From contig JAAEAF010003440.1 in assembly GCA_011037195.1 (NCBI GenBank), forward strand, positions 48,043 to 112,042: DNA of 64,000 nucleotides, in the 5' to 3' direction. Source of the DNA: Triatoma infestans (Eukaryota > Arthropoda > Insecta > Hemiptera > Reduviidae). The notes beneath the pieces were generated by a model. The model ran no database searches. It saw nothing but the letters and a program-made list of their open reading frames with translations, and had not been told where the DNA came from. Positions within the stretch are counted from its first letter, which is position 1; the number at the start of each line of letters is the position of its first letter. A program made the position numbers and the translations under genes. Positions 1 through 10,740 of the stretch are shown in pieces.

Positions 1-2
1 AA

Positions 3-189
3 CGACCACAAGATTTAGGCGTATTAAAAGGCAAATTAAATCTTGATTATAAAGCCTCAGAAGATGAATCTAAAGTACATCGTGCTTTACAAATTATAAA
101 TCCAACAATAGAATTATCTGGTGAATATAGATGTGTTGTATCTACATTTGATGATGAAGCGGCTGAAACTAAAAAAATGGTCATCTTTG
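3..189 (+). CDS. Immunoglobulin (V-type) domain exon, partial gene
   Basis: Reading from base 3 gives 62 uninterrupted codons plus one base. The peptide ends with a classic Ig F-strand: ELSGEYRCVVSTF, i.e. the D-x-G-x-Y-x-C pattern with ELSGEYRC, the Cys being the second disulphide cysteine, followed by a G-strand-like KKMVIF. The preceding stretch (RPQDLGVLKGKLNLDY then RALQIINPT) fits the C'' to E strands of insect V-set cell-surface proteins. The first Ig cysteine and the signal peptide must lie in exons left of the window. The exon ends in phase 1 (one base, G189) at a strong donor. This is probably an extracellular adhesion or receptor protein of neurons or epithelia; the exact family is inferred, not proven. 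It is the only convincing intact host coding sequence in the window. Confidence 0.8.
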
Positions 190-195
190 GTAAGT
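190..195 (+). other. 5' splice donor (GTAAGT)
   Basis: GTAAGT directly follows the Ig reading frame and matches the metazoan donor consensus. No matching acceptor with an Ig continuation was found to the right, so the following intron may run through much or all of the window. Confidence 0.75.
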
Positions 196-1836
196 AATTC
201 ATTAATTTATTATTGTTATTGTTTATTGTTGGATATCATAAAATAATATGTTTGTTAATTTTTTTTAAAAAAAGTGTTTTTATATCGTCCGGTCTGAAAA
301 TTGTAATAGGATGTGTTTATACGGCAAGGCTACAGGAGTTTTAAAGAAAAAAGAATTCTTTGTTGCTCTACGTTTCGGGTAACATTCGTGGAAATTTATT
401 AGAGAAAAGATATATTTATTGTACAGTGTTGTAGTGAAGAAAAAGTGCATAGATTTATAATAAATAAAAGAAAAATTTAAATTAAAGAAATATTAACTGA
501 ACAGATTGTGTGTAAGATATTAAAAACAAGAAATTATAAAACAGAAGTGACAGTTAATTAAATGAAATAACATTAACAATAACAGAAAATAAAAAAGATA
601 AAGATACGTTTAGGGTAGGAGAGGAGTGTACATTGAGAACGTTGAGATTAAAATGAAGAGAGAGTATTTTTAAAAAAAAATACTGTTAAAAGGTGGGAGG
701 GATAATTTCGAATTTGAATCTAAGCTAAACATTTCTATAAACGTTTCTCTTATTCCTACAAATATATCATTAAAAATGTTGTTATTTCTGGACTCATTTG
801 TTAATAATATCAACAACAACAACAAAAAAGGCAATGAAGGGAAAAAGTTCCATTAAATAAATCAAAATTTGAGCTTCTGGTGAATTTTCGTTTTTGAGAT
901 ATTCTGTTAACACACAAATATACTGACGATTCGCTAAAAAAAAATGTTTTTCTTACTTAGTGTACCTTAAAATATTTACTTCCTTTGAAAACTCAAATTT
1001 CGAAAATTTCGCACGATCACAAATACTTCCTTTTATCTTTTTTTTACCGAAAAATCCAAGTAAAAATATTATCTTATTGTCTCAACTAGAATGTTTCTTT
1101 CAAAGTATAAAACAACCGACTGGACTATCTTTTCTTTGCTTGTCTCATCAAGATTAACCACTGATAACATTTCCACTCAGACAACATGGATTACAAAGTT
1201 TTATCTCGATTTAAGTCGGGTTTTAGTTTTTTTGATCATCTCCCCAGGCAAAGTGTTTCTCTACTAAATTAGGAATCTTCCTAAAAAAAAAAGAAAGAAG
1301 GAATCAACTTGAGATCTCTTATCAAGTTTCCAGCCAAAAGGGTAGCTGTTTAAATTTGTTCTTACAACTTTTGGTAAATTATACTCTTGAAGATTTGTTT
1401 AGTTCAGAGATAGATGAAAGTTTAGGGATTTCCTCTTCTTTTTTTTTAACGCAAATGAGATTTTTATTTTTTAATTTCCCCTAAAGAGGAATTATTGCGT
1501 TTTTGTAAGAATTTGGAAATTGAGTTTTTTTAATAGAAATATAAGTTGGTTTTCACAGGGAATCTATACTTCTCATTTCCTTAACACCAGAAAAATGTCG
1601 GCCATAATTTCTTAACCGGAACTATCAATTCACTAAATAGATTTTTTTTTTACTTTCTCTTATTTCTGGTAACTGGTGGGGCGGATTTGATTAGATAGCG
1701 GGACTTAATATAACTGGGAGATCCCCGATTCCAATCCTGAAATTTTAATTGTTGATTAAAGGGGTGCCTCCATACTTTGGTAATTGGATGTTGGCCACAC
1801 CTAAAAAAATACGTATTACTTTATTTAATTTATTTT
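196..1836. other. AT-rich intron, no gene seen
   Basis: No convincing coding sequence. The stretch holds poly-A/poly-T runs and pieces of the CGGAAGT repeat (858-955 minus; about 1650-1690 plus). The 65-codon frame at 960-1157 is low-complexity and not gene-like. Confidence 0.5.
858..955 (-). repeat. CGGAAGT repeat fragment
   Basis: On the minus strand this carries the 5' part of the dispersed repeat: the 'TTTTTAGCGAATCGTC' region and the 'ACAGAATATCTCAAAAACG' block seen in the full copy at 8347-9715. Confidence 0.6.
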
Positions 1837-2130
1837 TTATTTTTTTTTTTTACTCCTGGTAAGAGGAATAATAGGATCTAGTGTCAAATTATCGAAATCG
1901 CTCTGAATCCAAAAAAAAAATATTTTTAGCGACCTGTCTATATGTGCATGTGTGAACACAATATATATTTGAAAAACAAAACAAAAATTCCACCACCACC
2001 GCAGATGATACGAAGGTTTGTGGTAAAAATCCATCAACCGGAAGTGCGATTTACTGAATGTTTTCTTTTTGTTAATCCATTTCGGCCGCAACGATTTTCT
2101 TTTAAAACTTTGTTTACTGTCTACACCCAC
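1837..2130 (+). repeat. CGGAAGT repeat, 5' part
   Basis: Contains the 5' landmark TTACTCCTGGTAAGAGG, then a GTGTCAAATTATCG block, a TTTTTAGCG block, and CAACCGGAAGTGCG followed by AACGATTTTCTT. This is the same order as in the full copy at 8347-9715. The open frames on both strands here are by-products of the repeat. Confidence 0.7.
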
Positions 2131-2501
2131 GCCACACACAACTGCCTATTATTCACTTTTATTTGTGTAATGTGTTTAGTTAGATGTGTTGTATGTGTGT
2201 GTATGTTGCAGCACAAGCAGTATTGAAAGAGCACATAAGCCCTTTCACATAAGGGTGTTAAGTTTTAGAGAAGAGAGAAATATTAAGAAATAAGTAAGAA
2301 GTCACCACCGTTTTAAAATAAATATATTATCTCTAAACGAATTTAAATGCTTTATAATAATTAGTAATAATAAGCTTATAAATATATAGAAACTCACGCA
2401 CTTAAATATACTCAAATTTTACACACTTATAACTGGGACTGAAGTTAAAAGAGCGACTGGCTGAGATGAATCTTACTTGTTGAATGCTGATATAATACTT
2501 A

Positions 2502-2868
2502 TAATGGGTATGAGAAGGAGAGAATTGGGTTTATAAGAAGAAATAAACTGGAAATAATGCTGAACACTGTATAATGAGAAAGTAACACAAACTGCCAAGA
2601 CATTACACGAATATAGAGAATTGGTAGCTAGAGATTTAGAGTGAGTGAAGAGAAGTGTAGTAGTTGGTTGCTGACACACTGTAACTGCTGTATAAAATGT
2701 TCTAAAGACTGACCCTTGTAGGGCTAGTGCAGCTATACATAGTCTCCCGCTATGTATATATACATATACAGAGTCGCCCACTCTAATCTGGCCTAAATAG
2801 CGAGTGAGATTCTCAATTTTCTCTCTCTTTCTCTCTCTGCTTTGGATCCCTCTCTTCGGATCCTATTA
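2502..2868 (+). repeat. LTR-like repeat (TAATGGGTATGAG...GGATCCTATTA), copy 1
   Basis: Shares a start (TAATGGGTATGAGAAGGAGAG) and an end block (TTTCTCTCT then GGATCCCTCTCTT then GATCCTATTA) with 14148-14492. The ends are near inverted (TAATGGG / CCTATTA), as in solo LTRs, but no target duplication was found and the middles have diverged. No coding sequence. Confidence 0.4.
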
Positions 2869-2905
2869 AATACTCTTCAAATAATGCTGATCTGTCCGGA
2901 GAGAT

Positions 2906-3700
2906 TTTTTGAGAGAGATTTTTTTCAGGCGTAGATACGTGGCGCCATCATCGCCCATCTCTCGAGATGAAATCAGCCACTGGTTCTCGAGGTTGGGGAT
3001 ACCTACTTCCCAATTCCAATTCTTTCCTGGTCCTTTTTCCTTTCATTCCCCATGGGCCGATGGGTTCTTGGTTCCTGGGATACTGTACCCTGACCCCTGA
3101 GGCAACGGGTCAAAATCACTGATGGTCAATCGAGGCAAGGTAGTAAGACCATCGGGCGTGCGATCAGTCATGCCACTATAGATAATATAGCGAAGTACTG
3201 AACTACGGGCGCAAGCAGCGCGTTTTCCAAGCCCAATTGCTTGCAATTGAGGTCGGATCCGTAGTGGCCGTTGGTTAACCAATAGCTCCGCTGTCCTTCG
3301 GGACTTGAGCTGAGCGGGTGGGTATACCGCAATATAAATTAATACTCTTGCCGTCGTACTTGACGAGGGAAGTGTCCTTCGCTTGGGGGTGCGGCCGACC
3401 AGAGCTAAAGTAGAGTCAGCCTTCTCTACGATCTAGTAGTGGCGGCCAGCTTTTGTTGGTCTCCACGCGATGGTTGGGCGTACAGCCTAACCTGCCTTCT
3501 TGTGGGGCCAAGCGGGGGAGCGCCCGGTGTGGCACTTCTGCCATGGGGAGGCCTTGCACCCTAGCCTCGCGTGGTGGTGACATCCTTCTCTTGTAAAACA
3601 ACCTTGTACTTGCACTAGGGGACTGGTATATCCGAATGGATAGGGAACGGTCTTAAAAGAACCCTTAGGGTATTTTAGAAAGGTCTTTCTAACGGTCTTG
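2906..3700. other. GC-rich module of unknown origin
   Basis: About 0.8 kb with far more G+C than its surroundings, including segments such as GGCGCCATCATCGCCC, GGGGGTGCGGCCGACC and GCGGGGGAGCGCCCGG. Short frames exist on both strands (for example 3043-3282 and 3416-3601 minus), but none shows a recognisable domain. It does not match rRNA landmarks I know. It could be the 5' region of a GC-rich non-LTR element (compare 56391-56860), a transferred fragment, or an island. Its strand is unknown. Confidence 0.4.
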
Positions 3701-3732
3701 TACCTGGATCATTTTTCTCTTGAACTCAGATT

Positions 3733-4655
3733 TAATTGTGTTGATTATGTAGAAGAATGAACCGATATACAGCCTTACTTTTATTTTAAAAAAAGATTAC
3801 ATTTTATTTTCTTTCCTACGCTTCGACATCGAGCGTGTCATTTTCAAGGAAATTTATTCTTAAATTCTTATACAAAATCTGACAAATTATATATATATAT
3901 ATATATTAGAACTATTTTTCTTATATGACACGCTACAAGTATTAAAACATTTTTTATACATTTGTCCAACAAATTTTACCAACGTGTTTTATAATGTTGT
4001 AGTTGTGTAGACGCTGTTATATGATATATACTACACCAGTTTACAAAGAAAGTAATGTAAAAAAATTTTTAATTAAATAAGTAACAGTAAGTTACTAGTC
4101 GGAACATGGTTTCTTTTTTATATAAGATTATTTTAATCTTCGTTATTTTTATTAAAGGAGAATTCTTGTATAAACTGGTATTTTAATTTTATTTTTTATG
4201 TGTTTGTGATTTATTTGGTTTATAAGGTTACGTCTATAACTCTAAATTTTTTTAAAAAATAAAAACTTATAATGAACATGTCTAATATACACAATCTTCC
4301 TACAGGCCAAAAAATTAGAAAAACTAGTGGAATAAGTTAGATAGTACTTAACCTTACAAACAGGTTGGTATAATCAATTAGATGGACAATGTATAAAATA
4401 TGGTTTAATACTTGTAGCATGTCATATAAGGAAAAGTTTTCTAATATATCTATAATATTTCAGATTTTGTATAAAAATTTAAGAATAAATTTCCTTGAAA
4501 ATGACACGCTCAGTGTCGAAACATAGGAAAGAAAACAAAATGTTATCTTTTTTAAATAAAATAAAATTAAGGCTGTATATTGGCATCATTCTTCTACATA
4601 ATCAGCACAATTAAACAAGAATATAAAACAGTTATAAAACCTACAACTGTTTAAA
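3733..4655. mobile_element. Foldback element FB-C with 13-bp target duplication
   Basis: Flanked by identical 13-mers TTGAACTCAGATT (3720-3732 and 4656-4668). Arms at about 3740-3890 and 4455-4615 are inverted copies: both carry the GTTGATTATGTAGAAGAATG block near the outer end and a hairpin GACACGCTCAGTGTC followed by GAAAC (right arm, 4495-4522). The centre is AT-rich and non-coding. The layout (partly inverted terminal repeats without classical TIRs, duplications of ~10-13 bp) fits a non-autonomous Penelope-like element. The family name is inferred. Confidence 0.65.
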
Positions 4656-4879
4656 TTGAACTCAGATTAATAGTTTTTAACAGATTCCAAGTCCATTTCC
4701 TTGCACTAATAGACACTTTTAGAAAATTTATTTTTTGTTGAAGAGTTCTGAGGGAACAGCAATGTTAGGGTTTTCTCTTTCCAATAAAATACCACTTCAA
4801 TCCAATTTATGGCTTAACAACACCTGTATAATATTGAGGACTGTAGAAAAGCATGACTGAGAATTACCCAAATTTGAAG

Positions 4880-5290
4880 AAAAACGATTTACCGGAAGTA
4901 TTTAACTTCATCTAATAAATTTTATCAGTTTTGTGTCGGGGGGGGGGGGGGGCGAAAACGGCTCGCAATGATTTTCTTTAAACTTGGAATGCTAACTGTA
5001 CCGGATATAAACATATTTTCACTTTTATTTTAAATATTTTTTTGGAAAATTATTATTATTTTTTTTTAAGTGGTTCTGAGGAATCTAGGATTTTAAATTT
5101 CAAATATTATCTAATTATTTTCGATATTATTTCCGCCTCTTTTCTGGACTACAGCATAATTACTTACCATGATTAGATTACTTGTACCCCGAAACGTCTA
5201 TATTTAGGGTGAAGTGAAGACATCGAAGTTTCAATAAAATTTTATTATTGTATTAACTGCAGCAAGAGAAAGTCGTGTGAGTAATTCGTA
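4880..5290 (+). repeat. CGGAAGT repeat, 3' part with a 15-G run
   Basis: Carries TTTACCGGAAGT, the AATGATTTTCTTTAAACTTGGAATG block and the 3' landmark GCAAGAGAAAGTCGTGTGAG. A run of 15 G (4938-4952) lies upstream of the ATTTTCTTTAAAC block. Confidence 0.65.
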
Positions 5291-7550
5291 TCAGTTCTGT
5301 TTTTATTTTTTTTTTCATTAAAATTAAAATTAGAGATTTCTCTTTTGTGAGAAATACATAATTAATTTTCTTTGTAAACTGGTATTTTTATAATTCGAAA
5401 ATTTTATTCAAATGGCGAAAATATGGATATTGATATATTATAAATAAAGTTACTTTTGAAAATAGGAATTAAATTTATTGTTAAATTCTGCCATATGACA
5501 AACGCAATAATGGTTTCATTGTGTGTATTTGGAAGTGTTTTTTAATTAAATTTTCCGTTTTTACAATATGAAAATGTTTTTCACAATAACATAAAAGAAA
5601 AAGTACAATTGCACTGTTTTTTTTAAATAAAGTCCTGTGAGAGCGATAATATTTAGTGATATCTTTATAATAGTTTTTCACTTTGAGAATAACGAGTTTT
5701 CCAGGAAAACAATGTTGGAACTTTTTTTTTTAGCTCGGAAAAGCCAGTTATATGTGTGTCTGTGAGTTTTTATTTATTTTATTTCCTGGTATACTATTTT
5801 AAATCAAAGGGATGAGGGGGATAAATCTCCATTCAGAATTGTTATATTGCAACCTTACAGCAATTATTTTATTACTTTATCAAACCAGGTAAAACAAACA
5901 AAATAAATCTCGCCTATGAAACATTCCACTCTTACTGCAATTAATTAATTTAATATTCAAGTTTCTTTCTTTTTTTAAATACAACGTTTTGTAATGTAAT
6001 GTGTTGGAGGCACAATAGGCCCATTGGTGACTTAATACTTTCTTCTCTAGGGAGGTCCCTACTTTTAGATTAGATAATTCGGATCCCTTCTATTTAATTG
6101 AGATATTTAATTCAGAAAACTGTTAAATCTCCTAATGGAGAGAGTTTCGAAAAATTAATATAAATTAATATATATTTCTCTGGTATTTTATTTTATTATA
6201 TTTAACTATATAGTTTATTTATAAACTTTTTAATTTAGGAAATTGTTTCGTTCTTTCTTAACCAAAACGAAACAAAAACCTTAGATAAAATGTTTGTTTA
6301 GTTAGTGAAACTAATTTAGAAATTAGAATTTTCTTTATGTACTATTTTATTAGAATATACAACGGGTTTTATTTCTTCAGTCAAGGCAAAATTAGGATCA
6401 CTGAATTAGTAGAACAAGGAGGACAGGAGTTTTTAGTCTAAGAGGAAATGAGGAAAAAGTGAAGGTAGTAAGTGAAGGGAAAAGGGTGGATAACCAACAG
6501 GCAAGGTTTATCCCAACATAATACACACACACACACGCACACGCGCCGGGAGGGAGTAACGGAAAAGTCCAAGGGGAACGACAGGATTAAAAGGGGTGCC
6601 AGCGAACAAACTAAGAGAAGAATGAGCGAGGGGGTGAAAAAGAACAAGCTTAACTTAGATTAAAGTACCAACAGACTTAAATGGGAAGAACAAGCTCTTC
6701 TTGTGTTGTTCATGCGAAGCCCAATAACTTGGTGGAGAAGGGAGACGATGTATTACTGTAGCTGTAAAAACTGTGAGCAGGGTATTTCCATCCGACATCG
6801 GTTTGGTCGGCAAGGCGCTTTTAACTCACTCACATTCTACATTTTGTACTATTAATAAATGTTTCTCGGAACTTTCTATTTTTCTTCATAAGAACAAATA
6901 ATGAATAAATAAGATAGAAGAAGAAGTAGAACACAAAGAAAACTGGTGTTAAAGAAAATTGTCTAGTCGCAACATTGTACAGTTTTCCTTATTTCCGGCG
7001 GTAATAAGACGAATGTTAACTAGATTATTAGCTCTTAATTGTCCATACTTTATATTTCATTAACTAATTAACTAATTATTTCTAACTAAATTGCTATAAA
7101 TTAAATTATCTTAACCTAAAAAGTTTTCTAGCAACTTTTCTAGGTTGGATTATAATAAATCGTATAACTAGAAAATTTTGTATTATCTACTGCAGCTTTT
7201 TTTTTTTTTAATCTCCTGTGTAACACTACGACTTTCCGCAATTTTCACAATTAAAATAAATTTAAAATTTTGTAAAGTGAATATATAGGGTTTAGTGAGG
7301 AAAAAATTAATAAAAAACCAAAAATTTGCCAAAGTTACGATTGATTTATGGCCTTTATCAAGGGAAGAAACAAATTTTCTAAGATTCTAAAAATAAATCT
7401 TCTAGAAACCAGAAAAATCTTGACAGTATACCTGATAATATCTACATTAAACATTAGGTGAAACTTTGTATAACTTAGAATTTAGATGCTGCCTAGTGTA
7501 CGTGATAGTAAGAGATTTTGGTTAACATTGGTTGTTCGGAAGTATTATTG
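5291..7550. other. AT-rich region, no gene seen
   Basis: No coding sequence recognised. There is a (CA)n tract near 6521-6543. The stretch 6400-6840 is purine-rich with a less repetitive look (for example GGTATTTCCATCCGACATCGG at 6780-6800). The 61-69 codon frames here are low-complexity. Confidence 0.45.
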
Positions 7551-7789
7551 TACTGAATTGGGAATATTTTTATTCTCAGTTACTTCGATTTACCCGATAA
7601 CATGGATTCATAATACGATTTTCTTAAAAAAAAATCGATTATAAAGTAAACATAAAAAGAGCTAAAACTTTTATTTGAAACATTTTTCTAGAAAAATTCA
7701 TTTTAGTGTGTGTGGGGGGGGGGGGCAAAAGATTTTCTGGTATAATCTTGTTCCAGTAAATTGTACGATTCTACTTACATTATATTAAA
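7550..7789 (+). repeat. CGGAAGT repeat fragment with a 12-G run
   Basis: Contains the GAGCTAAAACTTTTATTTGAAAC and TCTAGAAAAATTCATTT blocks of the repeat module, followed by 12 G (7714-7725) where full copies have a short G/A-rich tract. Confidence 0.55.
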
Positions 7790-7797
7790 CAACATTC

Positions 7798-8343
7798 TAT
7801 TAAACATTAGTACATTCTATTAAACAACATACTTGTTGTTTAATATAATATTAATAAGAATTTAATATCCGGTATTTTATCCGTCGTAGCATGCATTTGT
7901 TCCTGACAGGTTTCGGATTTTCAACCATCGTCAGAGCAAATTCACTGGACGATGAGAGATTTCGTATAGAGAGTTCACTTCAACGAAATGTTTCTGTTAG
8001 ACTCACACTTGTTGGTTGTATATATGTGGGTAGGTTATAAGGTTATGTTACTATTTGTGTGTGTTTCATGACAAAGTGGAATTATTAACAAGTGACATAA
8101 CAAAGTAACAAGGAATTTCATAACAAAGTAATATAACCTTATAAACTTCCCACATATATACAACCAACAAGAGTGAGTCTAAACAGAAACATTTCTTTGA
8201 AGTGAACTCTCTACACAACTTGGTGAATTTGCTCTGACGATGGATGAAAATGCGAAACCGGTCAGGAACAAAACCAATATGCATACTACGATGGATAAAA
8301 TACCGGATTATGTTATGAAGAAATTTGGTTAGGACCGGACAAG
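7798..8343. mobile_element. Foldback element FB-E
   Basis: Inverted arms: 7869-8010 and 8190-8310 share TCCGGTATTTTATCC, GCATGCATT, TTCCTGAC and the GTTGGTTGTATATATGTG block. The right arm extends further (TTATGTTATGAAGAAATTTGG), and that extension also occurs at 9888-9950 in reverse. A 9-bp ACAACATTC flanks it (7789-7797, 8344-8352). Each arm contains CTGACGA-13 nt-GAAAC (7910-7934 minus; 8234-8258 plus). Non-coding; Penelope-like affiliation inferred. Confidence 0.55.
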
Positions 8344-8346
8344 ACA

Positions 8347-8490
8347 ACATTCATTTTTACTTTCTCTTACTCCTGGTAAGAGGAAGTATTGTAATCGTGT
8401 CAAATTTTCGATATTGAGTTTTCACCGGAAATATCCGTTTTGAGGTCCCCTGAGTCCAAAAAAGTGGTTTTTAGCAAATGGTATTTGTGC

Positions 8491-8530
<40 letters not shown>

Positions 8531-9715
8531 GTGTATGTATGTGAACAGCATAGCTCAAAAACGAAAAATTGTAGAAAGTTCAAACTTAATATTACGATTA
8601 GGTATCACCATCGGATCTGACGGTGCGTTATGTGTCAATATTCCTCAACCGGAAGTACCACTTTACTAGTTGTTTTTTTACGTTTTTGCGATTTTCTCAA
8701 AAATGGCTCCGAAGATTTTCTTTAAACTTGGTATATCAACTACACATACAAAGAGCTACAAACTTTTATTTGAAACATTTCTCCAGGAAATTCATTTAAG
8801 GGCACTTCTGGGGGAGGAGTGGGGTTAGGTTTTCATCTTAACTGCTATTTCAGTTTATTAGACAATTCTGTCATCTAAATAATGTTAATTTGAATTAAAT
8901 ATGTTGTTGAAATTCCGAGTTTGAAAAAATCAGATAACCGGTAGTGCGTTTGTTTTGACACTTTACTAAATGATTTTTTCGCGATTTTCTCAAAAATGGC
9001 TCCGACGATTTTTTTGAAACTTCGTATACAAAATAAAAATGCAAAGATCTACATCTTTTATTTAAGACATTTCTCTGGAAAAATTCATGTAAGGGCAGTT
9101 TTAGGGGAGGGATGGGGTTACAGCTTCCTCTAAAGTGGTATCATAGTTGATTATACAATTCTATCATCTAAACAAAATTAATTAGAAATAAATAGATGGC
9201 CAAAATTTCAAGTTTTAAGAAAATTTGTAAGCCGGAAGTGCGCTTTTACTGAACAGTTTTTTCAGTTTTCGACGAATTTCATTAAATTTGGTACACAAAC
9301 TATAAAATTTGTGAATTATAATTTTGAGAACTGGAGTAAGAGAAAGTTGTGTGAGTGTTTCACACCAGATTTTTTTTTTTTTTTTATATGTTACAAATAA
9401 AAGTGATAGGTTTATATTTATGCAGTTGGCATTCGAAGTTTAAAGAAAATCATTATGGTCGTTTTCCAAGAAAATTCAAAGACATTCCATAAATCTATTC
9501 TGTAAGGTCACACTTCCGGTTAATCGATTTTTTCAAATTTGGTATTCTATCAATGGTTCTAATGTATGCAATAATTATTCTATCGGCTGTAGATCAGTTT
9601 TGGAGGAATTTCGTTATATTTGGTACACAAACTATAACATTTGTCAATTGTAATTTTGAGAACAGGAGTAAGAGAAAGTTGTGTGAGTGTTTCACACCAG
9701 ATTTTCTTTTCTGTA
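8347..9715 (+). repeat. CGGAAGT repeat, fullest plus-strand copy
   Basis: Begins ACTTTCTCTTACTCCTGGTAAGAG and ends GTAAGAGAAAGTTGTGTGAG + TGTTTCACACCAGAT (the 3' block occurs at ~9337-9372 and again at ~9667-9703). Internal CCGG marks at 8649, 8938 and 9232 show a module of 289-294 bp. Each module has a CAAAAATGGCTCCGACGATT-like block, a CTTTTATTTGAAACATTTCTC block and a G-rich tract ending GGGGTTA. Between the two 3' blocks lies an inverted module (9375-9600). No coding sequence; it looks like a non-autonomous mobile repeat. Confidence 0.8.
8489..8543. repeat. (GT)n microsatellite inside the CGGAAGT repeat
   Basis: Alternating GT/GC tract just after TTTTTAGCAAATGG. The same place in other copies (for example 35686-35703 and 61370-61384) also carries GT repeats, so the tract is a property of the family. 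Confidence 0.85.
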
Positions 9716-9887
9716 GTTGATTTAAGGACAAGGCACTAGTAACTTTTAATTTTCCTTTTTATGTTTCTGCGATGTAACAAATGTGTAAGATTAAAAATTC
9801 TTTCTCCACATCTTCACAACTTTCTATATTATATTAAAGCCTTGATAAAGACAGGAAATTCTGTGGAAACGTTGGCTTAATTGAATG

Positions 9888-9950
9888 TTTTTTCTTGACC
9901 GATCCTCACCAAATTTCCTTCGTAACATAATTCATCAACGGTCAACAAAT
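9888..9950 (-). mobile_element. FB-E-like terminal fragment
   Basis: On the minus strand this repeats the outer right end of FB-E (TTATGTTACGAAGGAAATTTGG). Just upstream, at 9841-9875, is TTGATAA...GGAAACG, a degenerate version of the foldback motif. Confidence 0.4.
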
Positions 9951-9952
9951 TC

Positions 9953-9979
9953 TTGCAACGTGATTTTCACGTTGCAATT
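9953..9979. repeat. Perfect hairpin
   Basis: TTGCAACGTGA and TCACGTTGCAA form an 11-bp stem around a short T-rich loop. No adjacent gene is visible, so a terminator or regulatory role is unsupported. Confidence 0.6.
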
Positions 9980-9989
9980 TACCGGATAT

Positions 9990-10240
9990 TCCAGCATTGC
10001 GGACCCACCCACACATTTTCAAGAATTTAATATGTTGCCAGAATGCCAAATTTGAAGAATATCGTTTTACTAATTAAAAGTTAAATATTTTTGCCTAATA
10101 GTTCCCCGATGCTTTTACCTGCATCTTCCGTTATTACGAAATTTGTAACCGAATAATTCCCATATAAATAAATCGAATCATTCAAAACAATGTAAATTGC
10201 GGTAAGAGAAAGTCGTAAGCGTTTCAAACTTGATTTAGTT
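9990..10240 (+). repeat. CGGAAGT repeat, 3' fragment
   Basis: Contains the AATATGTTGCCAGAATGCC block and ends GCGGTAAGAGAAAGTCGTAAG, the 3' landmark of the family. Confidence 0.6.
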
Positions 10241-10399
10241 TTTATATTTTATGCTTATTGTTTTTTTAGTGGTTCGATTTTTTTTTGATTTTGGATCAAT
10301 TCTTTTTCTGCCGTGAAAAATACAAATTAGAATTTTTTTATTTATGTTTGCCCGTCCGAGTTTCAATTTACATTATTCATAACTGCCAAGATGACTTGT

Positions 10400-10740
10400 T
10401 TGTAAAACTTGGAGTTAGAGCCGTTTTTGTGAAAATCACGAAAAACTGGAAAAAAAAATTAATAGAGTCCCACTCCCGGCTGATGGATTTTGTCCAAAAT
10501 CTCCGTATCTGATGCGATGTTAGTGTCTACTAATGTGGAGTGCGATATAAGTGGAATACTAAATTTGAACTTCCTGCGTATTTTCGATTTTGAGATATTC
10601 TGTTAACACGCACACACATATATTCAGACCAAGCGCTAAAAACATAGTTTTCGTATTCAGGGAACCCAAAACATGTATTTCCAGGTGAAAACTTAAGTTG
10701 AAAAATCAGGCTTGATCGTAATACTTACACTAACTCTAAC
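10400..10740 (-). repeat. CGGAAGT repeat, 5' part
   Basis: On the minus strand it shows the TTTTTAGCGCTTGGTCTGAA block, a (GT)n-like tract, the ACAGAATATCTCAAAATCG block and a CCGGGAGTG variant of CGGAAGT. Confidence 0.6.

Noticed and set aside
3100..3660. rRNA fragment
   Set aside because: GC-rich but no recognisable 18S/28S landmark; left as an unassigned module.
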